Source: UBA3871 sp002392265
GTDB taxonomy: Bacteria; Bacillota; Clostridia; Peptostreptococcales; Anaerovoracaceae
Assembly (NCBI GenBank): GCA_946614255.1
Contig: CAMOGS010000060.1
Coordinates: 46,553 to 110,552, forward strand
Reading direction: 5' to 3'
DNA length: 64,000 nucleotides
The notes under the pieces are model-generated. The model searched no databases. It saw only the letters and a program-made list of their open reading frames with translations, and was not told the DNA's origin. This document shows positions 51,995-60,558 of the stretch, one piece after another (positions within the stretch are counted from its first letter, which is position 1; each line of letters starts with the position of its first letter). The translations under genes were made by a program, and so were the position numbers.

Positions 51995-52906
51995 CTAAGC
52001 TTTGCGCCAAATCATTTTATTATCTGTGAACTCGAAATCAACGCGCCCCTGAGAGCACAGCCATGTAAGATAAGCCTTTATCGTGCTTCCGAGGAGCACA
52101 TACTGCTGCAGGCTCATCGTAAGGCCGTAGCTGTCAAATGTGGCCTTTACAATTTCCTCGAAGGTCTTCGTTGAGGCGCAAAAGCTCTCAATTTTTTCCG
52201 CAACGGCAAGAGTGGTTTTGATGTTGAGCTCGGCAAGCGGAGCTATGTTTTCCGTCGCTTCCGCATGGGAAGGCACGAACATCGCCGCCTCCATCGTCTT
52301 CACACGCTCTAGCGTTTCGAGGTAGGCGCCGACATCGCAGAGGAAGCCGACTTTGTACTTTTCGAGCACTTCTGCGCTGCTCAAGGCATCCGCAAGGTAC
52401 ACTACGTTGTCCGGCGTGCGGAAGCCCACCATGTCAAAGCTGTGACCGGGCAACGGAATCATCTTCCAGCCGTCCGGCAGAGCTTCTTTTGTAAGCGGCT
52501 CTGCAACGCTCTCCTTCGCGCAGAGGAACTTGTTTTGCAACTCCTTCATCGGCATTGCGCCGTAGAGGTACATCGGCTCGAGAATTGGTGCTTCGGTAAA
52601 ACTTCGCTCGAGGCCGGGAGCGTAGATTTTGCAGCCCGTCTGGTCCTGGAAGTACTTGTTTCCGCCGATGTGGTCGGCGTGCGAGTGAGTGTTGTAAATC
52701 GCCTGAACTTTCCAGTTCATCGGCTCAATCGCCTGCTTAACCTTTTTTGCGGCGTCCTTGTCGCTGCCCGAATCTATCAGCCAGACATCGCCGCTTGCGC
52801 CGATACCGCAGGTGTGAATGCTCGTTCCGCCCTTGCGCACAATGCCGATTTTTGCAGGACAATCGATGTAAAAGCTGTTTTCGCCGACTTTTTTAAGTTC
52901 GTACAT
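51995..52906 (-). CDS. metallo-beta-lactamase-fold hydrolase
   Basis: About 303 residues from the ATG at 52906 (GAAAGGAGCG upstream). The metal motif is YNTHSHADHIGG (HxHxDH), with later GHSFDMVGF and a His in VPSHAEAT. It belongs to the large glyoxalase II-like superfamily; the substrate is open. It lies between cobS and cobU but has no known cobalamin role. A GNAT or other fusion is absent. Confidence 0.85.
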   Translation of the reverse strand: MYELKKVGENSFYIDCPAKIGIVRKGGTSIHTCGIGASGDVWLIDSGSDKDAAKKVKQAIEPMNWKVQAIYNTHSHADHIGGNKYFQDQTGCKIYAPGLERSFTEAPILEPMYLYGAMPMKELQNKFLCAKESVAEPLTKEALPDGWKMIPLPGHSFDMVGFRTPDNVVYLADALSSAEVLEKYKVGFLCDVGAYLETLERVKTMEAAMFVPSHAEATENIAPLAELNIKTTLAVAEKIESFCASTKTFEEIVKATFDSYGLTMSLQQYVLLGSTIKAYLTWLCSQGRVDFEFTDNKMIWRKA

Positions 52907-52947
52907 ACTGCGCTCCTTTCGTCGTTTTTGGGATTTACCCCTGTTGT

Positions 52948-52984
52948 ATGCTCCGACTCGTTTTTTTTCATGGCTGCGGAGCAT
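52948..52984. repeat. inverted repeat ATGCTCCG (copy 1)
   Basis: ATGCTCCG, 21 bases, CGGAGCAT upstream of the hydrolase gene. The same arms recur at 53127-53162. Confidence 0.7.
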
Positions 52985-53126
52985 AAGTTTTTCGTTAAAT
53001 CCTTAAAAATTGAGTATTTTTGCTTTTGCTTTTTTACCGTTTTGGAATTTTATCCCTTTGTTACAACTTGATTGCTTGCAAAATTTTCCTGATTTGAGTT
53101 TTTTCTCCTTTTGTGTGATGCAATTC

Positions 53127-53162
53127 ATGCTCCGCAGTGGTGCTTTTGCGCTTTCGGAGCAT
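53127..53162. repeat. inverted repeat ATGCTCCG (copy 2)
   Basis: ATGCTCCG, 20 bases, CGGAGCAT. The loops of the two copies differ, so the arms, not the whole element, are conserved. Neither is followed by a convincing T run. Confidence 0.7.
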
Positions 53163-53179
53163 AATCTTAATTTTTTCCA

Positions 53180-53935
53180 TTACTTGAATTCGGTAATGTT
53201 TGTATAAGCCGCCTCAAGAACTTTGTCGCATGCCGCAGCCAGTGCTCGGTCGCACTGCGCAAGCCCTTTGCGATAGCTTTCGGTCAGATCGTCGTAAAGA
53301 TGCGCATCGGAATAGATGTAGTCCGAGACAAAGACCGTGCTGCCGGTCATTTCCGCAAACCGTGTAAGCTCTGCAGCCACGCGGGCAGGCGCCTCAAGGT
53401 CCACACTTCCGTCTGAGCGAAACATCTCGTTCGAAAGCAGCGCGGTAACGCTGTCCAAAAGAAATACGCCATTGGGGTCCGGAGCAGCCGATTGATGTTC
53501 AGATGCTGAATGGTCCGGGGAGGCCGAACGGCCCGGAATGGTCGAAGTATTCGAACCGGCTGAGTAGCCAGGGGTGGTCGAATTGCCCGGGACGGCTGAG
53601 TTATCCGGGAAGACAGGTTGATGTTTGGATGCTGAATGGTCCGGGGCGACCGAACGGCCCGGGGCGCTTGCTCCCTCCGATGAGGCTGTAATTTCTCCGG
53701 AACTCCTGTGTTCGAAAATTCCGCAGATGTCTGTAGGTCGCTCGATTGTGGTGAAGCCCCAGCCGTCACGATCTGCGATGTGCCGCGCTATGCGCGCATC
53801 ATCCTCCGCATCGTGCGGCTCCATGGTTGCCAGATAATAGAGCGGTTTTCCCGTTTTTTCAGCCATTTCTTTTGCTATGCGCTGCGCGTGAAAGGATTTC
53901 CCATTCTTGCAGCCGCCGCTGATAAAATAATTCAT
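53180..53935 (-). CDS. cobU: adenosylcobinamide kinase / guanylyltransferase with Pro-Ser repeat insertion
   Basis: 251 residues, about 70 more than usual. P-loop SGGCKNGKS, then LYYLATMEPHDAEDDARIARH with the RHxxxR-type His region that carries GMP. Residues about 86-160 are a low-complexity insert rich in Pro, Ser, Asn and His with units such as PGRSVAPDHSASKHQ and PGRSASPDHSASEHQ. The C-terminus resumes with LLDSVTALLSNEMF and VSDYIYSDAHLY. The core looks intact, so activity is plausible. It lies 27 bases after cobT. Confidence 0.85.
   Translation of the reverse strand: MNYFISGGCKNGKSFHAQRIAKEMAEKTGKPLYYLATMEPHDAEDDARIARHIADRDGWGFTTIERPTDICGIFEHRSSGEITASSEGASAPGRSVAPDHSASKHQPVFPDNSAVPGNSTTPGYSAGSNTSTIPGRSASPDHSASEHQSAAPDPNGVFLLDSVTALLSNEMFRSDGSVDLEAPARVAAELTRFAEMTGSTVFVSDYIYSDAHLYDDLTESYRKGLAQCDRALAAACDKVLEAAYTNITEFK
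53492..53663. repeat. repeat array inside cobU
   Basis: A unit of about 45 bp (containing GATGCTGAATGGTCCGGGG) occurs at 53492-53537 and 53618-53663. Between them are shorter related units encoding PxxSxxPxxS. All are in frame. Confidence 0.75.
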
Positions 53936-53962
53936 TCTTTACCTTCGTTAATCATTGGTCAA

Positions 53963-55351
53963 TCAAAAGCTGTCGCCCAGGCGGATTTCATCGAGATAAT
54001 CGTCGTTGATGGCAGCCTCTTCAAACGTCGCCATGTCGCGCATTACCGCGACAGCGGATTCTATCACCTTGAAGGCGATCGGGCATCCGCTGCCTTCTCC
54101 GAGGCGCATGCCGAGGAGAAGCATTGGTTCGAGCCCGAGAGCCTCTACGGCTACTTCGTAGCCGCGCTCAAAGGATTTATGCGAAGCAAACATGAAATCC
54201 GCAAGGCGGAAGGCCGGGCCGGCAGGCTTGCCGGGCTGCCCGGCACGGACAGCCTGAGCGGCTGCGTCCAAGCAACCGCTCTGCCCGGCCACATCCGATG
54301 TAACCCTGTAATAATCGAAAATCCGATCTGCGGTAAGCGCCGCAACCACCGAGATGTACCCGTCGATTACGACGGGTAGTCTGCAAGCGGCTGCGCCTAT
54401 ATAGGCGCCTGCCATTGCGGCTATATCAAATCCACCCAGCTCGGCCAGGACCGCAATCGGGTCTTCCCTGCGGTCGCCGAGCTCGCTCTCGGCTCGCTCG
54501 CATGCCCCGGAAACGACGGCCTTTTTCCGTTCATAGCCGTCGCTCGAAAGCCCGCCGCCCTTGCCCACGATTTGGGCGGCGGGCACACCCGTAAACTCTG
54601 CCAGAAGACAGGTACTCGTCGTAGTATTTCCTATACCCATTTCCCCGACGCCTATCATTCCGTATCCCAGCTTCTTCAGCGTCCTTGCCGCCTCAATTCC
54701 CGTCTCTATAGCCAAAAGGGCTTCTTCCTCGGTCATTGCGGCTTCTTTATATATATTGTTCGTTGCCGGGCGAATCTTTCTATTCCAAATTTTTCCAGCC
54801 TGCACTCCAGTCCCAGCCCGCACTCCAATTCCAGCCCGCGCTCCAGTCCCAGCCGGCGCTCCGATTCCAGCCGGCACTCCTTTTTCCGTCACTACAGCTT
54901 TCCCGATTGCAGCCACACTCCCGGTCGCACACTCAGCGGCCGCTCCTACAGCGACCTCCGGCCTGTCCGTGTATAGCTCGTCCGGAATTGAATCGAGCAC
55001 CCCTACGTCCGTCACTAAAAGGTCGACGCCGAAATTCTTTGAAAGCGCGCCCACGCCCGTGAGTCTGCGCGTGAAATTTATGGTCTGCGCCCTTGTAACC
55101 GATTGAGGCGCACAAGCCACGCCTTCTTCCCAGACTCCGTTGTCCGCGCTCATCACTGCAATTGCCTGACGTGTCACATTGGGTGCCAACTCACCGGTAA
55201 TTCCGGCAATCTTTACGGATATGTCCTCGAGCCTTCCGAGACTTCCCGGCGGCTTAGCAAGCTCCGCCTGCCGCGCTGCGGCCTTTTCCATCATGGACCT
55301 GTCGGGCTCCTCTATTTCATTTATTAACTTTTTTAATTCTTCTCTCGTCAT
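53963..55351 (-). CDS. cobT: nicotinate-nucleotide-dimethylbenzimidazole phosphoribosyltransferase with repeat insertion
   Basis: About 462 residues from the ATG at 55351 (weak AAAGAAG upstream); typical CobT is about 350. CobT blocks: KPPGSLGRLE, MSADNGVWEEG, GVGEMGIGNTTTSTCLL and the catalytic-Glu region near the C-terminus (GEGSG). It activates the lower base as alpha-ribotide. A hexapeptide array (VPAGIGAPAGTG and so on, five 18-bp units) is inserted just before the RKIRPATNN segment. First gene of the cobT-cobU part of the cluster. Confidence 0.9.
   Translation of the reverse strand: MTREELKKLINEIEEPDRSMMEKAAARQAELAKPPGSLGRLEDISVKIAGITGELAPNVTRQAIAVMSADNGVWEEGVACAPQSVTRAQTINFTRRLTGVGALSKNFGVDLLVTDVGVLDSIPDELYTDRPEVAVGAAAECATGSVAAIGKAVVTEKGVPAGIGAPAGTGARAGIGVRAGTGVQAGKIWNRKIRPATNNIYKEAAMTEEEALLAIETGIEAARTLKKLGYGMIGVGEMGIGNTTTSTCLLAEFTGVPAAQIVGKGGGLSSDGYERKKAVVSGACERAESELGDRREDPIAVLAELGGFDIAAMAGAYIGAAACRLPVVIDGYISVVAALTADRIFDYYRVTSDVAGQSGCLDAAAQAVRAGQPGKPAGPAFRLADFMFASHKSFERGYEVAVEALGLEPMLLLGMRLGEGSGCPIAFKVIESAVAVMRDMATFEEAAINDDYLDEIRLGDSF
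54795..54884. repeat. five 18-bp tandem repeats inside cobT
   Basis: Unit CCAGCCCGCACTCCAATT with one to four changes per copy. It encodes the (I/T)G(V/A)xAG hexapeptide on the minus strand. Confidence 0.85.
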
Positions 55352-55477
55352 AATTACTTCTTTCGGTTCCGACCACACACTTTAGGGTTAGTTAGCATCT
55401 CATGTCCCACCCCAAAGCATGCATTTCTCCGCTTTAGGGACAAATCCCATTCCGCTGCTTTTTCCTTAATCCGCCAT

Positions 55478-55534
55478 TACCTGCCCCCAAATTAGCCTTT
55501 TTTCCAATTTGGTGCCTGTCCCCAAATTCGCCTA
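55478..55534. repeat. GGGGACAGG repeat unit, full length
   Basis: CCTGCCCCCAAATTAGCC to CCAATTTGGTGCCTGTCCCC and AAATTCGCCTA. The end supplies the TAG stop of the TIM-barrel gene at 55532. The rest of the gap 55379-55477 shows a degraded partial copy near 55436 and nothing else. Confidence 0.8.
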
Positions 55535-56329
55535 AATATAATGATTCAGCTCCAGCCAGCGCAGGCATGCCTGAGGCTCAAGAGCTTCTATCGTGTGCGT
55601 CACATCCTCTGCCGCACATTCGCAAACTGCATCAAGTGCTTCCTTCATCGAAAATACCGCATTATCGCAATCGAACACCCCATGTGTATCGCCGCTTCCG
55701 TCATTGCAATGCAGGTGAGTATGCACAATGCGCTGCCCTAAAACTTTTATCCATTCGGTAACAGGAACCTTGCTCCTGCATCCTGCATGACCGAGGTCGA
55801 AACACATGCCATAGCGGTGTCTACCACCCAGCTCAGCTTCACGTGCATTCAGCCCGTCTATGAGCTCCGCCATCTGCTCCGGGTCCTCTTCAAGGATGTT
55901 TTCCACACAGAGCATAAAGCTGTCGGGCTTGCTTTGCATGTAATTTGTCCAGAATTCAATGGATTTTTTGTAATGCCATTCACGGTAATAGATATTCGGC
56001 ACAAATCCCGTATGCACAACCATGCGGCTTGCACCATAAACATGCGCCATGCGAAAGGCTGCCTCAAATCTGTCCAAAGCAACCGCACGAATTTTGGGGT
56101 CAATCGCGCAAGGAAACAGCTCCTGGAAAGGCGCATGTAAAATCCTTCTCTTCGCACCGCTTTCATCGATATCTTTCCTGATATTTTTATTTGTTGCAGC
56201 AATTTTAGGCTCGTCGAGATTCTCCGTCCAGCAGATATGGTCCAGCTCAATACCAACTCCATACTGCTTTATCAAAGACACCGCGTTTTTCCCGACTGTT
56301 GCAACATATAGTCTATCTCTTATATTCAT
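55532..56329 (-). CDS. sugar phosphate isomerase/epimerase-like TIM-barrel protein
   Basis: 265 residues. The pattern of xylose isomerase-like / AP endonuclease 2-type barrels is visible: VVHTGFVPN, CVENILEEDPEQ, CFDLGHAGC, HTHLHCNDGSGDTHG and a C-terminal TIEALEP with Glu. The His/Asp/Glu set fits a metal site. The substrate is unknown. Its stop lies in a dispersed repeat. Confidence 0.85.
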   Translation of the reverse strand: MNIRDRLYVATVGKNAVSLIKQYGVGIELDHICWTENLDEPKIAATNKNIRKDIDESGAKRRILHAPFQELFPCAIDPKIRAVALDRFEAAFRMAHVYGASRMVVHTGFVPNIYYREWHYKKSIEFWTNYMQSKPDSFMLCVENILEEDPEQMAELIDGLNAREAELGGRHRYGMCFDLGHAGCRSKVPVTEWIKVLGQRIVHTHLHCNDGSGDTHGVFDCDNAVFSMKEALDAVCECAAEDVTHTIEALEPQACLRWLELNHYI

Positions 56330-56495
56330 ACCAAATTATCTCCGTAATGTATTGTCTGCTCCAACTTTAACTCGTATTTATACTTAATTATACCTCGGAA
56401 GCAGTCTCCCTAAAACAGTCTCCCCGGTACTAAATGCACACAAAAACTCATGTTAATTATACTCCAATCACTTTCTCTCTTCAAGCACTACAACG

Positions 56496-56545
56496 CCCCC
56501 ACAAACCTACACGCAACCCCCCCACAAACCTACACGCAACCCCCC
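56496..56545. repeat. 23-bp tandem repeat, two copies
   Basis: ACAAACCTACACGCAACCC plus C run, twice, in the 56330-56792 gap. No gene is supported here. Confidence 0.8.
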
Positions 56546-56646
56546 ACACGCGCCACAGACAAAGCCCCGCGTCATCAAGCCGCGCAAGAATCTCTTCTCC
56601 AAAGTCCAAAGCAGGCCAAGCTTCCTGCGCCAAGGCATCGCCTTCG

Positions 56647-56722
56647 AACCTGTCCCCAAATTAGAATTTTTTCCTAATCGGTGCCTGTCCCCAAATTCGC
56701 CTCCAAATTCGCCTAAATTTGC
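56647..56722. repeat. GGGGACAGG repeat unit plus a partial copy
   Basis: ACCTGTCCCCAAATTAG to GGTGCCTGTCCCC and AAATTCGCC, followed by a second AAATTCGCCTAAATTTGCC end. It has the same orientation as the unit at 55.5 kb. Confidence 0.8.
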
Positions 56723-56723
56723 C

Positions 56724-56753
56724 TTGTCGCAAACGGAGATTTTCAAGTATAAT
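56724..56753 (+). promoter_or_regulatory. promoter of the amidohydrolase-like gene
   Basis: TTGTCG, 18-base spacer, TATAAT. It begins directly after the repeat. Confidence 0.65.
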
Positions 56754-56792
56754 ATCATTGTATGCAGACAAAACAGACGGGAGGCATTACCT

Positions 56793-58526
56793 ATGGCATT
56801 TGGATTTTTCAAAAAGGCCGAAAAGGCTGATATCATATTTAAAGGCGGCCGCATATTCACTCAGGACGCCGACCTGCCTTGGGCAGAGGCTGTAGCCTGC
56901 AAGGACGGACGCATAATTCGAGTCGGCAGCTACGATGATATGGAAGACCTCGAAGGCAGCGACACCGTAGTTAGCGACCTCGGCGGCGCAACGATGCTCC
57001 CGGGCTTTATTGATATGGGAGCAGCCCCTGCGATGCGCGTTTTCGAGGATGCTTACGAAGACCTGTCGGATTGCGAAACCTGGGAGGATCTGATCGATAC
57101 ACTCGCAAGCAAGGTTCCTGCCGACGCAAGCGGCACATCTTCGAAAGCGGCCGAAATTACAAAACTCGGCGATATCTTTTCCGTATCGGCGGACAACACT
57201 TCCTCATCCGAAGGCGCCGCAAACCTGAGTAACGGCGACAGCGTATTCGGCGGCAGCTTTGACGGTGGCCTTGGAGCTGCAGAGCATGCAGGTGGTGTTA
57301 ACAACGCAGAAATCCCCGGCTCTGAAATAAATGTAGATCTCGAATACTCAATTTTCGCTTTCTCGGATAGTCTGGAAATTCCGACCGGCAAAGATCCTTC
57401 GGCGGTTCGCGAGGACCTCGACAAAGCCACCGGCAATGTCCCTCTGATCCTCCTTCTTGCCCGTCAAAATGCAGTTCTTCTGAACACTGCTGCAACGGAA
57501 TACACGACCTCAATGGTTCAGGCAGGCATGACTAATCAGGTAACTATGGATTTCCTGGTTGAGATCTTTAACCTCATCGACTTTGAAGAGCTGCAGCGCC
57601 GCTTGGTCGATCTTACCGCAGGCTACTGCGAGCGCGGCTTCACCGGAGTTGTGAACAACGGCTTCGTTGACTATTTCGACCAAGTCTACACCGACATGCT
57701 CGTCGACGCATATAACAGCGACCTTCAAAAGCAACGCCTTTTCGGAAAGCTCGGTATGAGGACTCCTGCAAATCCGGATATTCTGATTCGCAGACTTCGC
57801 CAGCGTCAGACATTCTGCACCGACCTGCAGCCTGCCTTCAACGCAGACGGACTCCAGCTTGACATCACGGACCTCTTTGGCCGCACTGAATTTGCTGAAG
57901 ACGAAACCGTTTATCTTGACACTCTGCACGACCAGGTTTTCGGCATGTGCCTTGCTGCGGCAGATGCCGGCATGAACATCAAAATCTGCGTTCACAATAA
58001 AGAAATCGCCCTTGAGATTCTGAAAATCTTCACAGAAATCCGCGACAAGGGCTATCGTAAAAACATATTCACACTCTGCCACGAGCTCAATTTTGACGAA
58101 GAGGAGCGCGCTAACTACAGCCTCGGCGAAACCATTATGGAAGCAGGCCTCACCGGCTGCGAATACACCGATAACGAGCAGCTCCCGGGCGCAGGCGGCT
58201 TCACCATGAACGTAGGGGCACCTGAAATTACCGGTGGGCTAGGCTCAAACGCCCTCAGCTGTGCAAAAAGTGTAGAGCAAGCCATCGACATGCTCACCTA
58301 CGACGCCGCTGTCGAGCTTGGCATGGACTCCGAGCTTGGAAGCATCACAAAGGGCAAGCTTGCCGACTTCGCGATTTTCGAAAAGAACCCGCTTGAATGC
58401 AAAACCGTGGATGAGCTTCGAAAGCTTCGCGCAAGGCAGACAGTGCTTGGCGGCCGCATAGTCTACGACGAGGACGAGGAAGTCGCAGAAGAGTGGTACA
58501 ACATTCTAATCGGCCAGCAGTACTAA
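56793..58526 (+). CDS. amidohydrolase-family protein lacking metal ligands
   Basis: About 577 residues from the ATG at 56793 (GGGAGG nine bases upstream). N-terminal FKGGRIFTQDADLPWAEAVA and GATMLPGFID, with a C-terminal GSITKGKLADFAIFEKNPL, are those of YtcJ-like amidohydrolases. The usual HxH after PGFID is missing (PGFIDMGAAPAM). Later ICVHNKE stands where HAIGD is expected. Residues about 108-185 are a Ser/Gly/Asn-rich insertion. It is probably a pseudoenzyme or a structural protein kept under selection, as the frame is intact and has its own promoter and terminator. Confidence 0.7.
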   Translation: MAFGFFKKAEKADIIFKGGRIFTQDADLPWAEAVACKDGRIIRVGSYDDMEDLEGSDTVVSDLGGATMLPGFIDMGAAPAMRVFEDAYEDLSDCETWEDLIDTLASKVPADASGTSSKAAEITKLGDIFSVSADNTSSSEGAANLSNGDSVFGGSFDGGLGAAEHAGGVNNAEIPGSEINVDLEYSIFAFSDSLEIPTGKDPSAVREDLDKATGNVPLILLLARQNAVLLNTAATEYTTSMVQAGMTNQVTMDFLVEIFNLIDFEELQRRLVDLTAGYCERGFTGVVNNGFVDYFDQVYTDMLVDAYNSDLQKQRLFGKLGMRTPANPDILIRRLRQRQTFCTDLQPAFNADGLQLDITDLFGRTEFAEDETVYLDTLHDQVFGMCLAAADAGMNIKICVHNKEIALEILKIFTEIRDKGYRKNIFTLCHELNFDEEERANYSLGETIMEAGLTGCEYTDNEQLPGAGGFTMNVGAPEITGGLGSNALSCAKSVEQAIDMLTYDAAVELGMDSELGSITKGKLADFAIFEKNPLECKTVDELRKLRARQTVLGGRIVYDEDEEVAEEWYNILIGQQY

Positions 58527-58534
58527 AATATAAC

Positions 58535-58577
58535 AAAAGCCTACGAAACATCACATTTTCGTAGGCTGTTTTTTATT
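58535..58577 (+). terminator. terminator shared by the amidohydrolase-like and M18 genes
   Basis: Stem AGCCTACGAAA / TTTCGTAGGCT then GTTTTTTATTT. On the minus strand it follows the aminopeptidase stop and TTTTGTTATATTTTAG comes next. Confidence 0.9.
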
Positions 58578-59847
58578 TATAAAACTCTCGCATCATCGCA
58601 ATCATGTCCGAAAGGTCCTTCGTTCCCATCGTCTCATAAGCCGAATGCATCGCCAGCTGCGGAAGCCCCACATCCACCGAAGATATCGAAACATGAGCAT
58701 TTGAAATGTTGCCAAGCGTCGATCCGCCCGCCATGTCCGAACGGTTTGCGAAAACCTGCGCTGTCACGCCCGCACTCTTGCAAAGCTTCTTCAGATAAGC
58801 TGCGCTCTTTCCGCTCGTCGTGTACTTTTGATTTGCGCTGTATTTCACCACAAAACCGCCGTTAAGATACGGCCTGTTGTTTTCGTCGGACTTCTCTGCG
58901 TGGTTCGGATGAACTGCGTGGGCGTTGTCCGCTGAAATCAGAAAGCTTTCCGAAATAGCTCTGTAGTAATCCTCCTCGCTCGCCTTCATGGCTATCCGGA
59001 TGCGCTGAAGCACATCATAGAGGAAGGTGGAGTCTGCTCCCTGCGCGGTCAGGCTGCCCACCTCTTCATTATCGAAAATCGCAAGCACATTAACTGCATC
59101 TGCCGAAACAGGATTCTCTGTAATTGCCGAAAGGCCCGCGAATGCGGATGCCAGATCATCGAGACGAGGTGCCGAGCAGAACTCGCCCTTCGGGCCCCAT
59201 ACCTTTAACTCCTCCGGACAGTAGAGCACCAGATCCTTACCGAGCAAGCCATTCTTGCCGGCTCCCGCCTTTGCGATTACCGCCTTGTCAAAGCTGCCTG
59301 CCGCCTCGCTTCCGCCAAAAAGCGGGAGGAGATCAACCTGCTTGTTCCACTTGTAGCCATCATTGATTTCGCGATTCATGTGGATGGCAAGGTTTGGAAT
59401 TACGACAGTTGTATCGAGATCGACAAGCTTTTCTGTTATCCTGCCCTCTTCCTCAACAAACACTCTGCCTGCTATGCCAAGCGGCCTGTCAAGCCATGTC
59501 GACAGAATCGCACCGCCGTATCCTTCGGTGTTCAGCTTTACATACTGCCCGGCTACAGCAAGCTCCGCATTTTCCTTCACTCTGAAGGTCGGGCTGTCGC
59601 TGTGTGCCGCCACTATGCTAAAGCTGTGAAGCTTGCTGCTCTTTGGCACGGAAAAAGCGATGATGGAGGATCCGTTGCGGCTTACATAATACCTGCCGCC
59701 CGGCTTGACCTGCCATGCGTCGCTTTCGGCAAGCTCCGAAAAGCCCGCCTTTGTCAGAAGCTGTGCGGTCAGGCTTACTGCGTGGTACGGCGTCTTTGCT
59801 TCCTTCAGGAAGCTGCCGAGCTCTTTTATGTATTTATCCTTTTTCAT
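58573..59847 (-). CDS. M18 family aminopeptidase (aspartyl aminopeptidase type)
   Basis: About 424 residues from the ATG at 59847 (AAGGAG seven bases upstream). Zn motifs: VAAHSDSPTFRV (His), RLDDLASA (bridging Asp), FDNEEVGS (Glu pair), SADNAHAVHPN and MHSAYET. A cytosolic dodecamer in this family removes N-terminal Asp/Glu. Usual length. The neighbour at 59859 is a small membrane protein only 11 bases upstream, so they may be cotranscribed. Confidence 0.95.
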   Translation of the reverse strand: MKKDKYIKELGSFLKEAKTPYHAVSLTAQLLTKAGFSELAESDAWQVKPGGRYYVSRNGSSIIAFSVPKSSKLHSFSIVAAHSDSPTFRVKENAELAVAGQYVKLNTEGYGGAILSTWLDRPLGIAGRVFVEEEGRITEKLVDLDTTVVIPNLAIHMNREINDGYKWNKQVDLLPLFGGSEAAGSFDKAVIAKAGAGKNGLLGKDLVLYCPEELKVWGPKGEFCSAPRLDDLASAFAGLSAITENPVSADAVNVLAIFDNEEVGSLTAQGADSTFLYDVLQRIRIAMKASEEDYYRAISESFLISADNAHAVHPNHAEKSDENNRPYLNGGFVVKYSANQKYTTSGKSAAYLKKLCKSAGVTAQVFANRSDMAGGSTLGNISNAHVSISSVDVGLPQLAMHSAYETMGTKDLSDMIAMMREFYK

Positions 59848-59858
59848 CTGCAAGCTCC

Positions 59859-60056
59859 TTATTTATCGTCCTCATCACTTTCGTGTCTGCTTCTCTTGTA
59901 GAACACACCTGCCACAATTTCACAGCCTGCGCCGAAAATTGTAAGACTCTTTGCAAGTCCCGTAAACGGTGCATCTGTGCCGTATACAAACATCGGCACC
60001 AAAATGAAAAGTGCGCCGACTATAAGCATTATTGTCGCTATTTTTTTATTACTCAT
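59859..60056 (-). CDS. small two-helix membrane protein
   Basis: 65 residues: helix about 7-26, helix about 35-53, and a charged C-terminal tail (RSRHESDEDDK). ATG at 60056 with AAGGAAAAAGG upstream. Not recognised. It lies directly before the M18 gene. Confidence 0.65.
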   Translation of the reverse strand: MSNKKIATIMLIVGALFILVPMFVYGTDAPFTGLAKSLTIFGAGCEIVAGVFYKRSRHESDEDDK

Positions 60057-60139
60057 TTCCTTTTTCCTTCCTCGCTTTCCCGCTGAATGCGGTAAGCTCT
60101 CCTCTGCATTATATCATAATATTTTTCTCTGTAAAAGTG

Positions 60140-60168
60140 TTTATCTTTGGGGCGCTTTTAGGTATAAT
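60140..60168 (+). promoter_or_regulatory. promoter of the TSCPD gene
   Basis: TTTATC, 17-base spacer, TATAAT. Confidence 0.5.
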
Positions 60169-60218
60169 GTGTGTATAAAACCGATGTATTTGGTATGTGG
60201 TGAAAGGAGATTTATGCC

Positions 60219-60470
60219 ATGAAATATGAATTTTATCCTCAGGGTGTTTGCGCAAACAAAATCGACATCGAGCTTGACGGCGATGTTATCGTTGATGTGC
60301 TTTTCCACGGTGGCTGCAACGGCAACCTGAAGGCAATTTCCGCTCTGATTAAGGGAAAAACTATCGACGAGATTGCACCTATACTCGAAGGCAACACCTG
60401 CGGCTTTAAAAAGACCAGCTGCGCAGACCAGCTTGTAAAGGGCCTCCGCGAAGCCCGTTCCCAAGGCTAA
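60219..60470 (+). CDS. TSCPD domain protein (TIGR03905 type)
   Basis: 83 residues. The domain spans the full length; VLFHGGCNGNLKAIS and the namesake TSCADQL (TSCPDQL in most) are visible, with conserved Cys residues. Such domains occur at the end of NrdJ and alone in Clostridia; the role is unknown, possibly metal binding. The TAA stop is the first part of the adjacent repeat (TAATCTGGGGACAGG). Confidence 0.88.
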   Translation: MKYEFYPQGVCANKIDIELDGDVIVDVLFHGGCNGNLKAISALIKGKTIDEIAPILEGNTCGFKKTSCADQLVKGLREARSQG

Positions 60471-60558
60471 TCTGGGGACAGGCACCAAATTGGAATTTTT
60501 TCTAATTTAGGGACAGGTCGCAATCAGCTTTCAATACTTTCAATATCGGAGTTTACAA

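Noticed and set aside
54795..54884. CRISPR-like array
   Set aside because: The 18-bp units are contiguous with no spacers and lie in frame inside cobT.
53936..55531. Cobalamin riboswitch before the cob genes
   Set aside because: No B12-box or GCCACT-type core seen upstream of cobT, cobU or cobS.
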